Shown here: piece by piece, positions 28,301 to 40,300 of the stretch
How the letters are laid out: every line of letters begins with the position of its first letter
Position numbering within the stretch: the first letter of the stretch is position 1
Notes under the pieces: model-generated
The model's database searches: none
What the model was told of the DNA's origin: nothing
What the model saw: the letters and a program-made list of their open reading frames with translations, nothing else
Assembly: GCA_025024175.1 (NCBI GenBank)
Contig: QCXZ01000003.1
Location: 61,212,023-61,276,022, forward strand
Length of the DNA: 64,000 bases
DNA from: Rhyzopertha dominica
Lineage: Eukaryota > Arthropoda > Insecta > Coleoptera > Bostrichidae
Direction: 5' to 3'
Translations under genes and position numbers: made by a program

Positions 28301-31300
28301 GATTTGAGGAAATTGCGTTGTCGATTTTATCGTTTCGCTAGCAACATACTTGTTCGGCATCGGCTCTATCTGGTGGTAATGGCAGCCCCCAGTTATTTGA
28401 TCACCCAGTATTTTCACGGTAGTTTTCTTTTCGTTTACGAATGCCCCATGCCCCGTGACGTTTGAGAGTCAAAATATCTGTCCCTGAATCCATTAATATT
28501 GTGGCCGAAAACCTTCTAAAACAATATCCAGTGTACCCCTCCGGGGAAGGCAATTTAAGGAAACTGGCAAAATTTTTGGGGATTTATCAAACTTATTGTA
28601 AATCTTCGATGGTCAGTTTCAAGCGGGCATATTTCCGTATAATTTCCATCAAGCTCAATCCTTCAATGTTTCCACCAGTGATCAAAAATTCTCGACAACA
28701 TTTTGTTTTCGTCGAGGTTATAGCAAAGTGATAAACATCACCCTTAGCTCTAACATCTTCTACTAACATACGGTTTAGTTCATCTCGCCTACATCCCCCT
28801 GCGAGGCCTTGAAAAAATATCAGCTTATAAATAAACCAACTATTTTATGCATTATCGACGTACCTTCATCATCAAGTAATTTTCATCTACTGTTGTTTAA
28901 AATTTTTCAATATCGTCTTTACTTGACACTAGATTTTTTCGCCTTTTAACCTTCGGATTTTGTTGAATGGATTCGAACGTAGTACATTCATTGTGAAACA
29001 TCCTGAATCAATTAGGTAGCTCGGAAACAATCTGATTGAACGTATGTGCTTTGCCTTATAAACCCAGACGAGATAACTGTACAACTGTATTTTACAACCC
29101 CTTCGGACTTTCTTTTCAAAAGGAGAGATGAGATTATTAAACTTGCTAATACCGACGTTCTTATTCTTCGTTAACATTGTTCTCACCATTGAGTAGTGGC
29201 TCCAAAGTGAGGATGCTTTTAGGAGTTTTGTTGCAACTATGCTAACAGAACATCCTCGCTGGGACTTTTTAACTTCTGTTCGTTACACCATTTTTGAAAT
29301 CGCATGTACGCTCTCTCATATTGGACTCTGGACTTCGCTGGTAACAATGCATCGATTTCCAGTTTCGTCGATTGCTTGACATTGCAAATAGGTAGAGCAA
29401 AAAAATACTTTATTATTTATTATTATTATTTTATTTTTATTTTTATTTATTATTATTTTCTAGGTAGTTTGATGTTGCGCTTTAGATTTATTCGTTGCGG
29501 ACATTTTACAAATTGAATGAAAATGTAAAAATTTTTCTAATAATAGAATATTCACATTCACCAAGAAAAAAATCTTGTGTGATATTCCTGTGGAAATGCT
29601 GTTATAAGGCACTTGTATGAATTGCATACGCATGTTAGATAAGAGCTGTATATGTGACAGCCAGAAAGTTCTTGACCGTTTTTTAACCTGAACAAGTATG
29701 CCAATTTAGGAGATCTAATATTAATAATACGTGTAGACCGCGGATTACTCATCTCACTAGAAATGACAGTTATAGAGATGATTAAGAAATAACCATTGAT
29801 AACTTTGACATCACAAATAATAAAGTGAATTGTTTTGTTGTCATGAAAATCATCCAGGATAAAATGGATAATTCTGCACAGATAAAACTGTTTGTTTGGA
29901 TTTATAAAATCAATTTGTTTGACTTACATTTCTTTAGGTCCAACAAATTTATCTTCAAACAAACAAATTTTATTTGTAAGAAGAATATCAGTTTGTAACT
30001 ATATTACCATTTATTTGAGATCGAACAGAACGAGTTCAAGTAACCTAATAATTATTCGAGCAAATAAAATATTATTATTATTATTATTATTATTATTTTT
30101 CACGGTCAAACAATTTATTCCAATGAGTTAAAATTTCAAATATTTAAATTAAATGCTTTGAAGAATTATATCAACAAAAGTAAATGCTTGTTTCTAATAA
30201 ATATATCTTTCGTTAAATCAATGTTTCTTTTTATTATTCAATTATTTAAATGTTCAACTCAAACACATCTGTTGTTACAGCAAACAACATTTATTTAAAC
30301 AGAATAAATGATGCTTTAATGCAACAGTCTGTTTTTGGATACAAAGAAATAATTGTTTGAATTTGCGCGTGCCACTAGCAAAGTGGAAGTTTGGGGTTCC
30401 ACTTCTTTAGCCATGGTTGACACTGGACAGAATGTATCAAGGTAAATCGGGAAAGGCCGCCGTTATTTGTTTCTTATTATTGTCAGTTTATTTCATTAAA
30501 TTGTGAAACAAAAGAGGAAATGGTCACAGATTTTAAAACTAAGCATGTAGTCTAAATAAAGTATTTGCTTAATATGATGTGAAAAATAAGGCATTCAAAC
30601 AAGCACATGATCGTTAACGCAAGCTCTGTTACAAAATGACCATCTATGATTCGTAAGGATGTTTACATCTTGAAGTAGATGTTAGTAAAGTCTGCTCAAT
30701 GAAGTGCCCTATTTGTACCAAACTACTATTACATGTAATGCGTTATTTATTCATTATATTTATACTAAAATGGAACACATTTATCACGCTATAGAAACCA
30801 GTAGATTTGTGATTGTCCTTTAAATTAAAATAAATATCATACTTTCCGTCTGCATTATATTCGTACATATAAGTAGCAAAATTTACCTTGTCAATGGAGT
30901 TGTCTAGGTTAGGCTGATTTATATCAGATGTTTTTTACTAAACCAATTACAGTTTTGCGGAAATGAAGTGCGTGGCATATTGCATTTTTAAGTACAAGAA
31001 ACAACTTTTATATGCTCTATAAAAAAAAAACAGGAAGCCAGAGGAATACACTTGCATAAAATACATAGACATATCGAAGTGGATTAATCAAAATTTATTT
31101 CTTTAGCTTAAAAACAATTTATTTATATGTTTAAAGGGCTTGTTTGAATGCAATATTTATACAATCTAATTAAAAAATATATATTTCATTAAAATTCACA
31201 TGCAGTTTGCTGCAGTAACAGAGATAATGAATTGAGCATATGAATTCTTTCAATCAAACAATTGTTTGATTCCAGGAAATAGCTGTTTCATTGGACTAAA

Positions 31301-34300
31301 TCAGTGATATCTTTACTACAAAGAAATATTTATTTGGTATGCAGAGAATCACTTACCTCTTCTCTGATTCCAAACAAATATTTGTTTCAGTCAAATTTAA
31401 TCACATGTTTATTCCAAACATCTTCATGGTTTAGTGAAACAAATACTTTGTTCTACAAAGGAAATTATTATTCTTGATTCAATAGTTTCAAAAGTTAATT
31501 TAAAGCTTTGTATATATTATGTTAAATAAATGTTATTTTAGCCGCTTCAAGAATTTTGAGGGTTTGAATAATAAATTTGAATAATTTGTTTGCCGTAAAT
31601 ATATTTCTTTTCTTCCAAACAAATTGTTCTCTCTGTGTGTGTGTTTATCTATTAAAAAAATGCATTAAGCAAATTGTAAACTGTTTTCAACTAGATGAGG
31701 TCAAGTTAGTTGATTCACATATTGATCTGAATAGGTGAAGCCGACTGTATTCTTAAAGAGTGTGAAGTTGTTTGCTTAATAAAAAATGTAACCGATGTGG
31801 AAAAAGTACATTACTATTTACATATCTGAATTAAATCTGCGAAATATTGGCAATATCTTCCCTTTTGTCATGTCCAGTTCATCGAAGAACGTCTAGCCAT
31901 GCTGAACAACGGATTGGGCTTCTCCGACGAATTTGAGTTAGAGGCTTGCAGGTATTCCGAAAAATCCAGCTCCAAACTCAAGCAGCAGTACAAGGAATGG
32001 ACGTCGACGATGAAGAAGGAGGGCACGGCGTTTTTCAAAAGCGTCAAGGAAAGGGTAGGTGCAGCAACCGGTACACCAACAAACGAACGGTTCGATGAAA
32101 CCATGTTTTGTTACAGGCCAATCCCGCCATGAAGTCTGCCGTGAAAACGGTGAGTTAATTAAATTTGTCCGGTTTTTATGAGGGTGAGGTCGTGTACGGG
32201 TTCATGTCATCTGCTATTAGCAGATAAGGTATCATGTGTCTGGGCGGTAAAAAAATCTTTATGCGACGATGTGTAGCAGCTAAACCGTCGCCGTCGGCAA
32301 TATGCATTTGCTAGTTTAGAAATATCCAGTAACACGATCAGAAATTGTGATTTTAGAATCTCCTGCAATTAAAGTTCCCGGTCATTGTTTGAACGCATCG
32401 ATTTTGTGCGCCAAATTCTTGTGACGTCACAATGCATGAAATAGTTGTCAACTTTTCCTTTCGTAATCTTAGAACGTGATTCTTGCATCAGCAATGATTT
32501 AAGATCCATTTTGTTCATAAACTAGGGAGCATAACTATAGCTCCACCTTGATTTATCAGTTTTTCTTGGCCAAATGCAAACGTAATTTAATGTAACTTAC
32601 AAGAATATTGTTTATTAATACATTGTGTTGTAACAATTGTATTAAAAATGCCCCGTGTAAGGTATCTGAGTGACATGGAAAAAGGTAAAATCAAAGAATT
32701 AACCGGTCTCGTAAAGTTGTCGGGAGAATGCAAAATATCTAACAGACATAATAAACGCACTAGTTTGGTCAATTAGGAAGATTGGAATGCTGTGGTGAAA
32801 AATTTTTGGAAAAAAAAATAGCCCGACATGCCCAAAACGCGAATTAAAGTTTAAAAATGTGACCCGCCAAAGTTACGGAAGCCGATTGGCTTGACGTCGG
32901 TAGCGCGCTCGAAACTCCGCCCCCACAAGCACCACCGCGGTGCCAGGAATATGCATACGAAACGCCGCAAGTTTCGGTTCTATTTTCTTGTTTGGGGCAC
33001 GCGTGTGTAAATAATCAGCAGAATAGAACCTGGTTATCAGAAAGCTGATACAATTTGCCACGATTAGATGTGGATATGCTATATAACTTCATGGCCCAAA
33101 ATAAGAATTTCGCTGGAACAAAACTAGCGAGGTAAGGAAACTGAGCGTGATTCACGTTCAGTGCGATAGAGAGTTTACAGAACAACCTCATTGAATATGC
33201 TAAAAATTTTTGGAAACTAAACGTTTTTCCCATATTGCTGGATAGTTATATGTCTTAGTAAGTTGAATAATAACAAGTCTTTCAGGCCCTGATTCATGTA
33301 AATATTTTTATTTAGAGACTCACTACCTCTCAACTCGATCTGAATAGCAACACCGGAATAAATGAGACACTTATCGCAACATTTTTTTTGTAACAGGGAA
33401 TGTAACTTTAATTATTTTAATTGTATTCGCAAAATAACATACCTTTTATTAAGCACGTATTGTTACTCAATATATTTTTATAGACTCATCTTCATTGTTT
33501 ATTAGTACGTAATCAGTACTCGTTCACAACACCAAACAACAAGCAACTTTAGAAACCAAAGAAAATATAATCTACGGTAATCGTAACCGAAACAAACGCA
33601 TAAGTATAAATACACTTACCACTACGTCTACCTACCTATACATTTACTCTGACAATATGAAGTACCTATGTAATGTATAACTACATTTACTATGACAACA
33701 TTAAGTATCTACCTGACTACCTACTTCTTTGTAAATTAATTATAGCACATGCTAACACAATAAAACTATCAATTTTTTGAAGCAGTTCTGAATTAACAGT
33801 GGCATGGGGGCTTAGGATCTTGAAATCCCGAATACGTTTAATGATCCGTTCAATATGAATTCTTACACTAGCTATACGTTTCGTTAAAATAACTTATATG
33901 TTGAAAACTGATCCATTGTGCTCTACGTGGATTGAATCTTGAATTCATTCTTGTAAAATAACTTCACTAAGTTAAATCCACATTACATATATTTAGATAA
34001 AGCTTTTTCTGCTAATATGCCATCGTCAGTACCATATAATATATTATCGGAAAAAATAATGACATTTTCAAAATTAAAAATCTAAACTAGCAATCTTGAC
34101 TAAAAATGGAAAAAGTTCATTCAAACCAGCATCAGCAACGTAAAAATTAGCGTTCAAATAAAAAAATTGGAATGGAACAAAATTAAACTATTTGGAAATA
34201 TTAGAGATACAAAATTTTAAATGACCAAAATTGGACAATACCAAATGATTTTTGCATATTCAATTGTCCCATTCTAAATTTTTTATTTGAACGCTAATTT

Positions 34301-37300
34301 TTACGTTGCTGGTTTAAATGTAGTTTTTCCATTTTTAGTCAAGATTGCTTGTTTAGATTTTTAATTTTGACAATGTCATAATTTTTTATATGGTACTGAC
34401 GATGGCATATTAGCCGAAAGCGCTTTATCTAAATATATGTATTGTGGATTTAACTTGATAAAGTTATTTTACAAGAATTAAAATAACTTATGTTTCAAAT
34501 AATTTTCCATGTCTTCCTCCCAAGCTGGAATATACCCAGATATAACTACGCCCTTTACAGTATTTATCTCTTGACTTACGTTAAAATGGTCCTCGCAACA
34601 ATAAAAAATAGTACAGTAAACGCCGCGCAGCAGCAAAACAAAGTTTCTTCTTTTTTTTCTCCTTGAATACCGTGACGAATATTTTGTTTGGAGTCGAATA
34701 AGTAGTGCTTTTGCATTTTGGAACAAAACACTACTTTCGCAAAGGCATGTTTAGCAACCCGAGAGCGCGATGCAAGCCGTGGCGGCGACGGTAGTGCATG
34801 AGCTAAAGCGCGCTACTGACGTCAGACCGCTAGACTCGCTACGAGGCAACGTTTCTAGCCTCTCTCCGATCGACAAATTTCAAATGCACATAACTAGCCG
34901 TAGGATTTTATTTTGAATTTTTCGTTTGCACCACGCGGTTTTGTTTCTGACGTACTTAATACATATGCTAAAACTAAAATAAGTGAAATCTTCCCATTAT
35001 TTGCAAAAGCCTGAACAGTATGGCACAAACAAGAAATGTGGCCCTGAGAAAAAAAAATCGCCTATAGGTGCAAGAAGAATTATTGCTACAGCGAGTAACA
35101 CTTTAAAAAGTCGAATAAGAACTGACCAAGAGTGCGGGCTTGATGTTTCAAAATGGACTATAGGGAGGGTTCTGAAGAAAAGTGAACACGCTGTACGCCG
35201 AAAACTAAAAAAATGTCCGAGGCTTCTTCCTCACCTAGGATGGGGCTATGGTTATGCTACCCCGTTTATTTTGATAACCTTTTTGTAGCCTCATTTTTCA
35301 GCAATGATGCTGTTTTCGAAGTTTTCATTTCAATTTCAGTGTTCAGTATCTACAGGGTGTTTAAACGAGGATACTTTTTTCAGCAAAATTTATATATTTT
35401 CCCACCTAACCGCTTTCTCATACTTGAAACATCCGTCTAATCTGGTCTTGGTCAATGTTGTTCCATCATTCCATAAATATGTTTTCAATGTCGCCAAGAG
35501 AGGCCAGCAGTGGCTGATGGATGCAAAGGTGTCTACCCATATTATCCCACAAATGTTCTATTGGATTGAGATCAGGACTGCATGCAGGCTAGTCTAGAGT
35601 CTCTCATGTAAGTACTCCCGTACTACATGAGCAGCATGCAGTCTTGCGTTGTTAGTAAAAAACTGAGTAGCTGTAAGGACCAAATGGGACCTGCTGATAT
35701 ACAAAGATATTGGAGAGAACTATAAAAGAAAATATTCAAGAAAGATGGGGTTGCAGTTTAATTCTAATAGACATCTGTAGTTGTAGCTGGTGCATCTCTT
35801 AAGGAATTGTAAACTTTGCTGTAAAATTGCATCCTTATTTAAACACCCTGTAGATACAAAAGATTAAATGAAAATTTCGAAAACAGCATCATTGCTGAGA
35901 AACGAAGCATTTTCTGTAGTTTTGTGTCGATTTGCAATATATAAAGGCTCTATTTTAGTTCAATTTTCTCCTGCATTAATGTTGTGGTCGTTTATTTTAT
36001 ATTTTTAATTTGAAGGAGGCTTTTTTCAATTAGTTCTAAATGATGATGCCAAGCGTTGTCTACAAAAATAGATGTCGGTCGTTAGAATTTTTCTGAAATC
36101 TATTTTTAAATTCATGGCATCCATATTGTCATAACAATCTTCCGATTTGCTTTTGAAACAAAAAATCAAACTCATATTTTCACTTTTCACAAACACGCCT
36201 GCTCCTCCTGTTTGTATATTTTCCCATGCTGCTATTTGACGATCTACAAGAAAGTACCGAGTCATCTTGGCATGTGCGTTTATTTCTCCCTTTAAAAGAA
36301 ATCCAAGTTACATCAAGAAAACAAGTTATATTTAACTCTTTAAATTTGTATTAAAAAATCGACAATGTCAGACTTTGCACAAAGAAACCGTCGGTTGCAA
36401 TATTTCTAATTTTTCAAACTCGCTACACTGGTATTGTAAGGAAATAATACTTCCAAATGAAATTTTAAAGAGTTCACTGTCATTAGCAAATTGGTTTTGT
36501 GCAACTCATAGATTTTTTTTGTGTACTTTCAAGCTTGTTGGAAATTGGTAACTCAACCGTTTTTGGCTTTTTCCTTATACTTTTGAAAGATGGTGTGGGC
36601 TTTTCGCCATCCATTTCTTATATAAGTTTTCGAACAGTTTTTTGGGAAACTTCGTGTTAATTATGGGAATCATGGGTCTAAATGCAATAACTTTTATTCC
36701 CATATCACGACCTTTTCCGAACACAGTCATTTTAACAAGTTTTAACGCAAAAATCTCACTCACACACCATTAAAAAGAAACCCGTTGCTTTTGCCATACA
36801 GTTTGAAATTTTTACGGGTAAATAATAAATTGTAATTCATTCAAGTTTAATTTCCTAATATTTAGAAGAATTATTCAAACGTTTGTGTTTGTATTTATTT
36901 ATTTATCCCTCATTTTCCAACAAAAATTTAAGCAAACGCAAACATTTCACATAATTACCTGCAATCTTGACTGTAGATAATAACGATAATTTGTGTAGTT
37001 TACCAAATTTCAACTCGATACCTCGAAACTATGGATTATATCGAAAAAAAAACTATTTTTAAATTTCAACTTTGACACCCTGTATTTTTTAAATGAAGCG
37101 TTTTTCAGAAATTCGCCAATAACAAAATCGCCATATTCTGGCCTCAAGAATCTAGGGTTAACGGGATGACCTACTAATTTGCAACACCCTGTATATGACT
37201 TTTACTTTCGTTTGAGGATCCCTGGTTTTTTGGTGGAGGTCCTATCATTTGGTCCATCTGATTTACCACTACTTTAACTAGTATCTATCGTACTTTTTTT

Positions 37301-40300
37301 GCGTGAATAAGAATATGGTAAGTACATGTTTAGGGTGGTTTACATCTTGGACGCTGTAAAATATTGGGTTGGCAACTAATTATGTAATTGCCGACTACAG
37401 TTATAGATGTTCCTCACTCACATTTTTATGATATCCATAAATGTTATGATCTTCTTCTTATAATATGTTAGCTGTCGTCCTTACATATAGCTTTACAAGT
37501 TCATTGCGTAGATATTTTTTTAAAGTTTTTTTTTACCTGAGTATTAATATGGAGTGCAAAAACGAACATTTTCGCCATATTTTGCTTTGCTTCAAAAAGT
37601 TACGTGATGTGTATGGTAATGAAGACCTTAAAGAAGGGCAAAGCCGAAATTGGTTTGAAAAATTCCCTTGTGGAGATTTTTCTCTTGAAGATGATAAACT
37701 CTCAGGTCGACCAGTTGGGCTTAATGAGGATGAAATCAAAACCATCATCGAAGCAGATCGTCACGCGGGAGATTGCAAAGAAGTTAAGTGTTTCACGTAC
37801 AGCCATTGAGAAGCATTTAAAACGTGTCTGCCTCGTTAAGAAGCTGAATATTTGGTTTCGGCACGATTTGGAAGGAATTCATCTGACAAAGTGCATCAAC
37901 GCTTGCAAATTTCATTCGTTTTTAAAACGAGTCATCACTGGAGACGAAAAGTGGATTGTATACAACAATGTCAATCGAAAACGATCGTGGAGCACGCCTA
38001 AAAAGGCACATATCCAACAAAAGAAGATTTTGCTGTCAATTTGGTGGAATTACGTATTATCACTTTTTTTGAAAATTACGTAAAATAAATCTTGAAGTGC
38101 ATATACATATATCGTACGCCATGTTAAAAAAAAACAAAAAATATTTGTAGGTAGAGAATTTTAGGTCTGAAATTCGAATCTTAGGAGTCACCGCCAAAAC
38201 GCTTCTCTCCAAGGTTATTCAACTCGTGACGTCAACTATCATATAAACATTACCGAGGAGCGTGTTGTCTAATGGTGTGTAGTATCATTCTTGTATTGGA
38301 AAAGCTTTTGTGTGGTGTTCATTGAAAGGACGGTGTAAGAGGTCGCACCAGNAAGTGATATGTGTAGTTTTACAAGCATCTATTATGTATGGAAAACAAA
38401 ACAAATGTTGTTTTGTACATGGTTATAAAAGTACTTCGGTCAGTACAGCTAACAAAATTTTTGTAACCTTTTCTCGAGATTATCAACGTATGAAGAAGTT
38501 GTTTAAGGCCCCTAGGCGTGATATGCCGAAATCACAGTTTGTTTTTCTGTTGTGTAGATCATCTTAATTCTTAATGTAAGTGTTATTATTCTTTTTGAGG
38601 TTATAGGTGTTTACCATTCAGTTTCCATTTTGTTATAGCTTAAAGAGGATATAGAAAATTATATGCGTTTTAAGTTAATAGAGGGAAATGTTATAATAAA
38701 GAAAGACGTTTGTTTCCCATATATTCGACTGTTAGCCAGACCGGAAACGACCTCTAAAATAAGTGTCAAGTTTAGGGTACATTTTTGATTCCTCATTTTT
38801 ATGTTTAAAAATAGTATGTTTCCAACAACCCACTGTGATCAAATTATCAATGCTACGTTAATTTGATAAAAAGTTCTGTTGCTTTTACATTCCTTATCTC
38901 CGCCGCGTTGAACCGCTCGTCGCTGTCCACAAATTCCATAACTCGTAAGTATTTCACTTTTTCTTGGCGTATTTTAATTCGCTTGTCACAAAATGAACGC
39001 AAACAACAAACTGATAAATTGGCCGGCTGAGGCTGACGCGTGACGCGCTGACCCCAGATGTTAACAAGCGGCCATTTACAAGACACCTGACGTCACGGCC
39101 AATATGTTCGCGTTTTGGCGGTCCCTTTAAATATTCACATTTTTAATATTAAAAATACACCTTACGATCCATTTCTTCGAATTTATAAGCTGTCACAGCA
39201 GTTTTGTGGATTAGATACTACCTATTAATATGCAATTGAATAAAGTATAAATAAACGGAGTTTCATAATGAATTTCGTTTTTAATTTTGAAATAGCGCGG
39301 GAACTGTTGCACGGACTGCTGCGGGCAAGCATGCGTCGAGGAGCAGCTTGTGTTGAATTTAGTGTGTTGCAATGGATCGCTACAGCGGAGATCAACGTGC
39401 CTTCTGCATTCGCACTTTTTATGAGTTCCATTCGTACGTGATAGTGCGGCGACGTTTTCGAGTTCAGTATGGACTGCACGACTTTCATGACACCCCAAGT
39501 GAAAATTTAATCAAACACTGGATTCAAAAATTCGAGCAGGGTGGTTCCGCAATGCATTCGCGACCTGTTGGGCGCCAACGAACAACACGCACCCTGCAAA
39601 TCATCGAGCGTGTGCGGGTGAGCGTGCTGCGACATCCTAGGCATTCAATACGGAAACAAGCTGCAGTTTTAAATTTGCACCGGTGCAGTGTTCACCACAT
39701 TTTACAGAGAGACTTACATTTCCATGCTTATAAAATTCAAATAGTGCAAGCATTGAACGAAGCGTACTACCCATTGCGAGTAACTTTTGCTAATGACATG
39801 TTTGCGCAATTTGAGAATTTCGATAACATTCTCGTCAGCGACGAAGCACATTTCCATGTAGATGGATATGTTAACCGCCAAAATATGCGTTATTGGTCAG
39901 AAAACAACCCTCGTGAAAAGGTGACCGTTTGGGCTGCAATTTCGTCAAGAGGCATCATCGGACCGTATTTTTTGGAGGATAACCATGGGCGCACAGTTAC
40001 TGTGAATTCCGCAAGGTATGCCACTATGATTCGTGAATTTTTGGGTCCGGCTTTTCAACAGTGGGATGGATACAACAACCGCACATGGTTCCAACAAGAT
40101 GGCGCCACCGGCCACACAGCACGTGTGGCATTGGACGCCGTCGGCGAATTGTTTCCACACAGACTAATTTCAAGAAGGGGAATAATTAACTGCCCGCCAC
40201 GGAGTCTTGACTTAACCCCACCTAATTATTTCTTGTGGGGATATCTTAAACAGCGTGTTTTCTTAAATCCTCCTGTTAATTTGCTGCAATTAAAGGCTCG

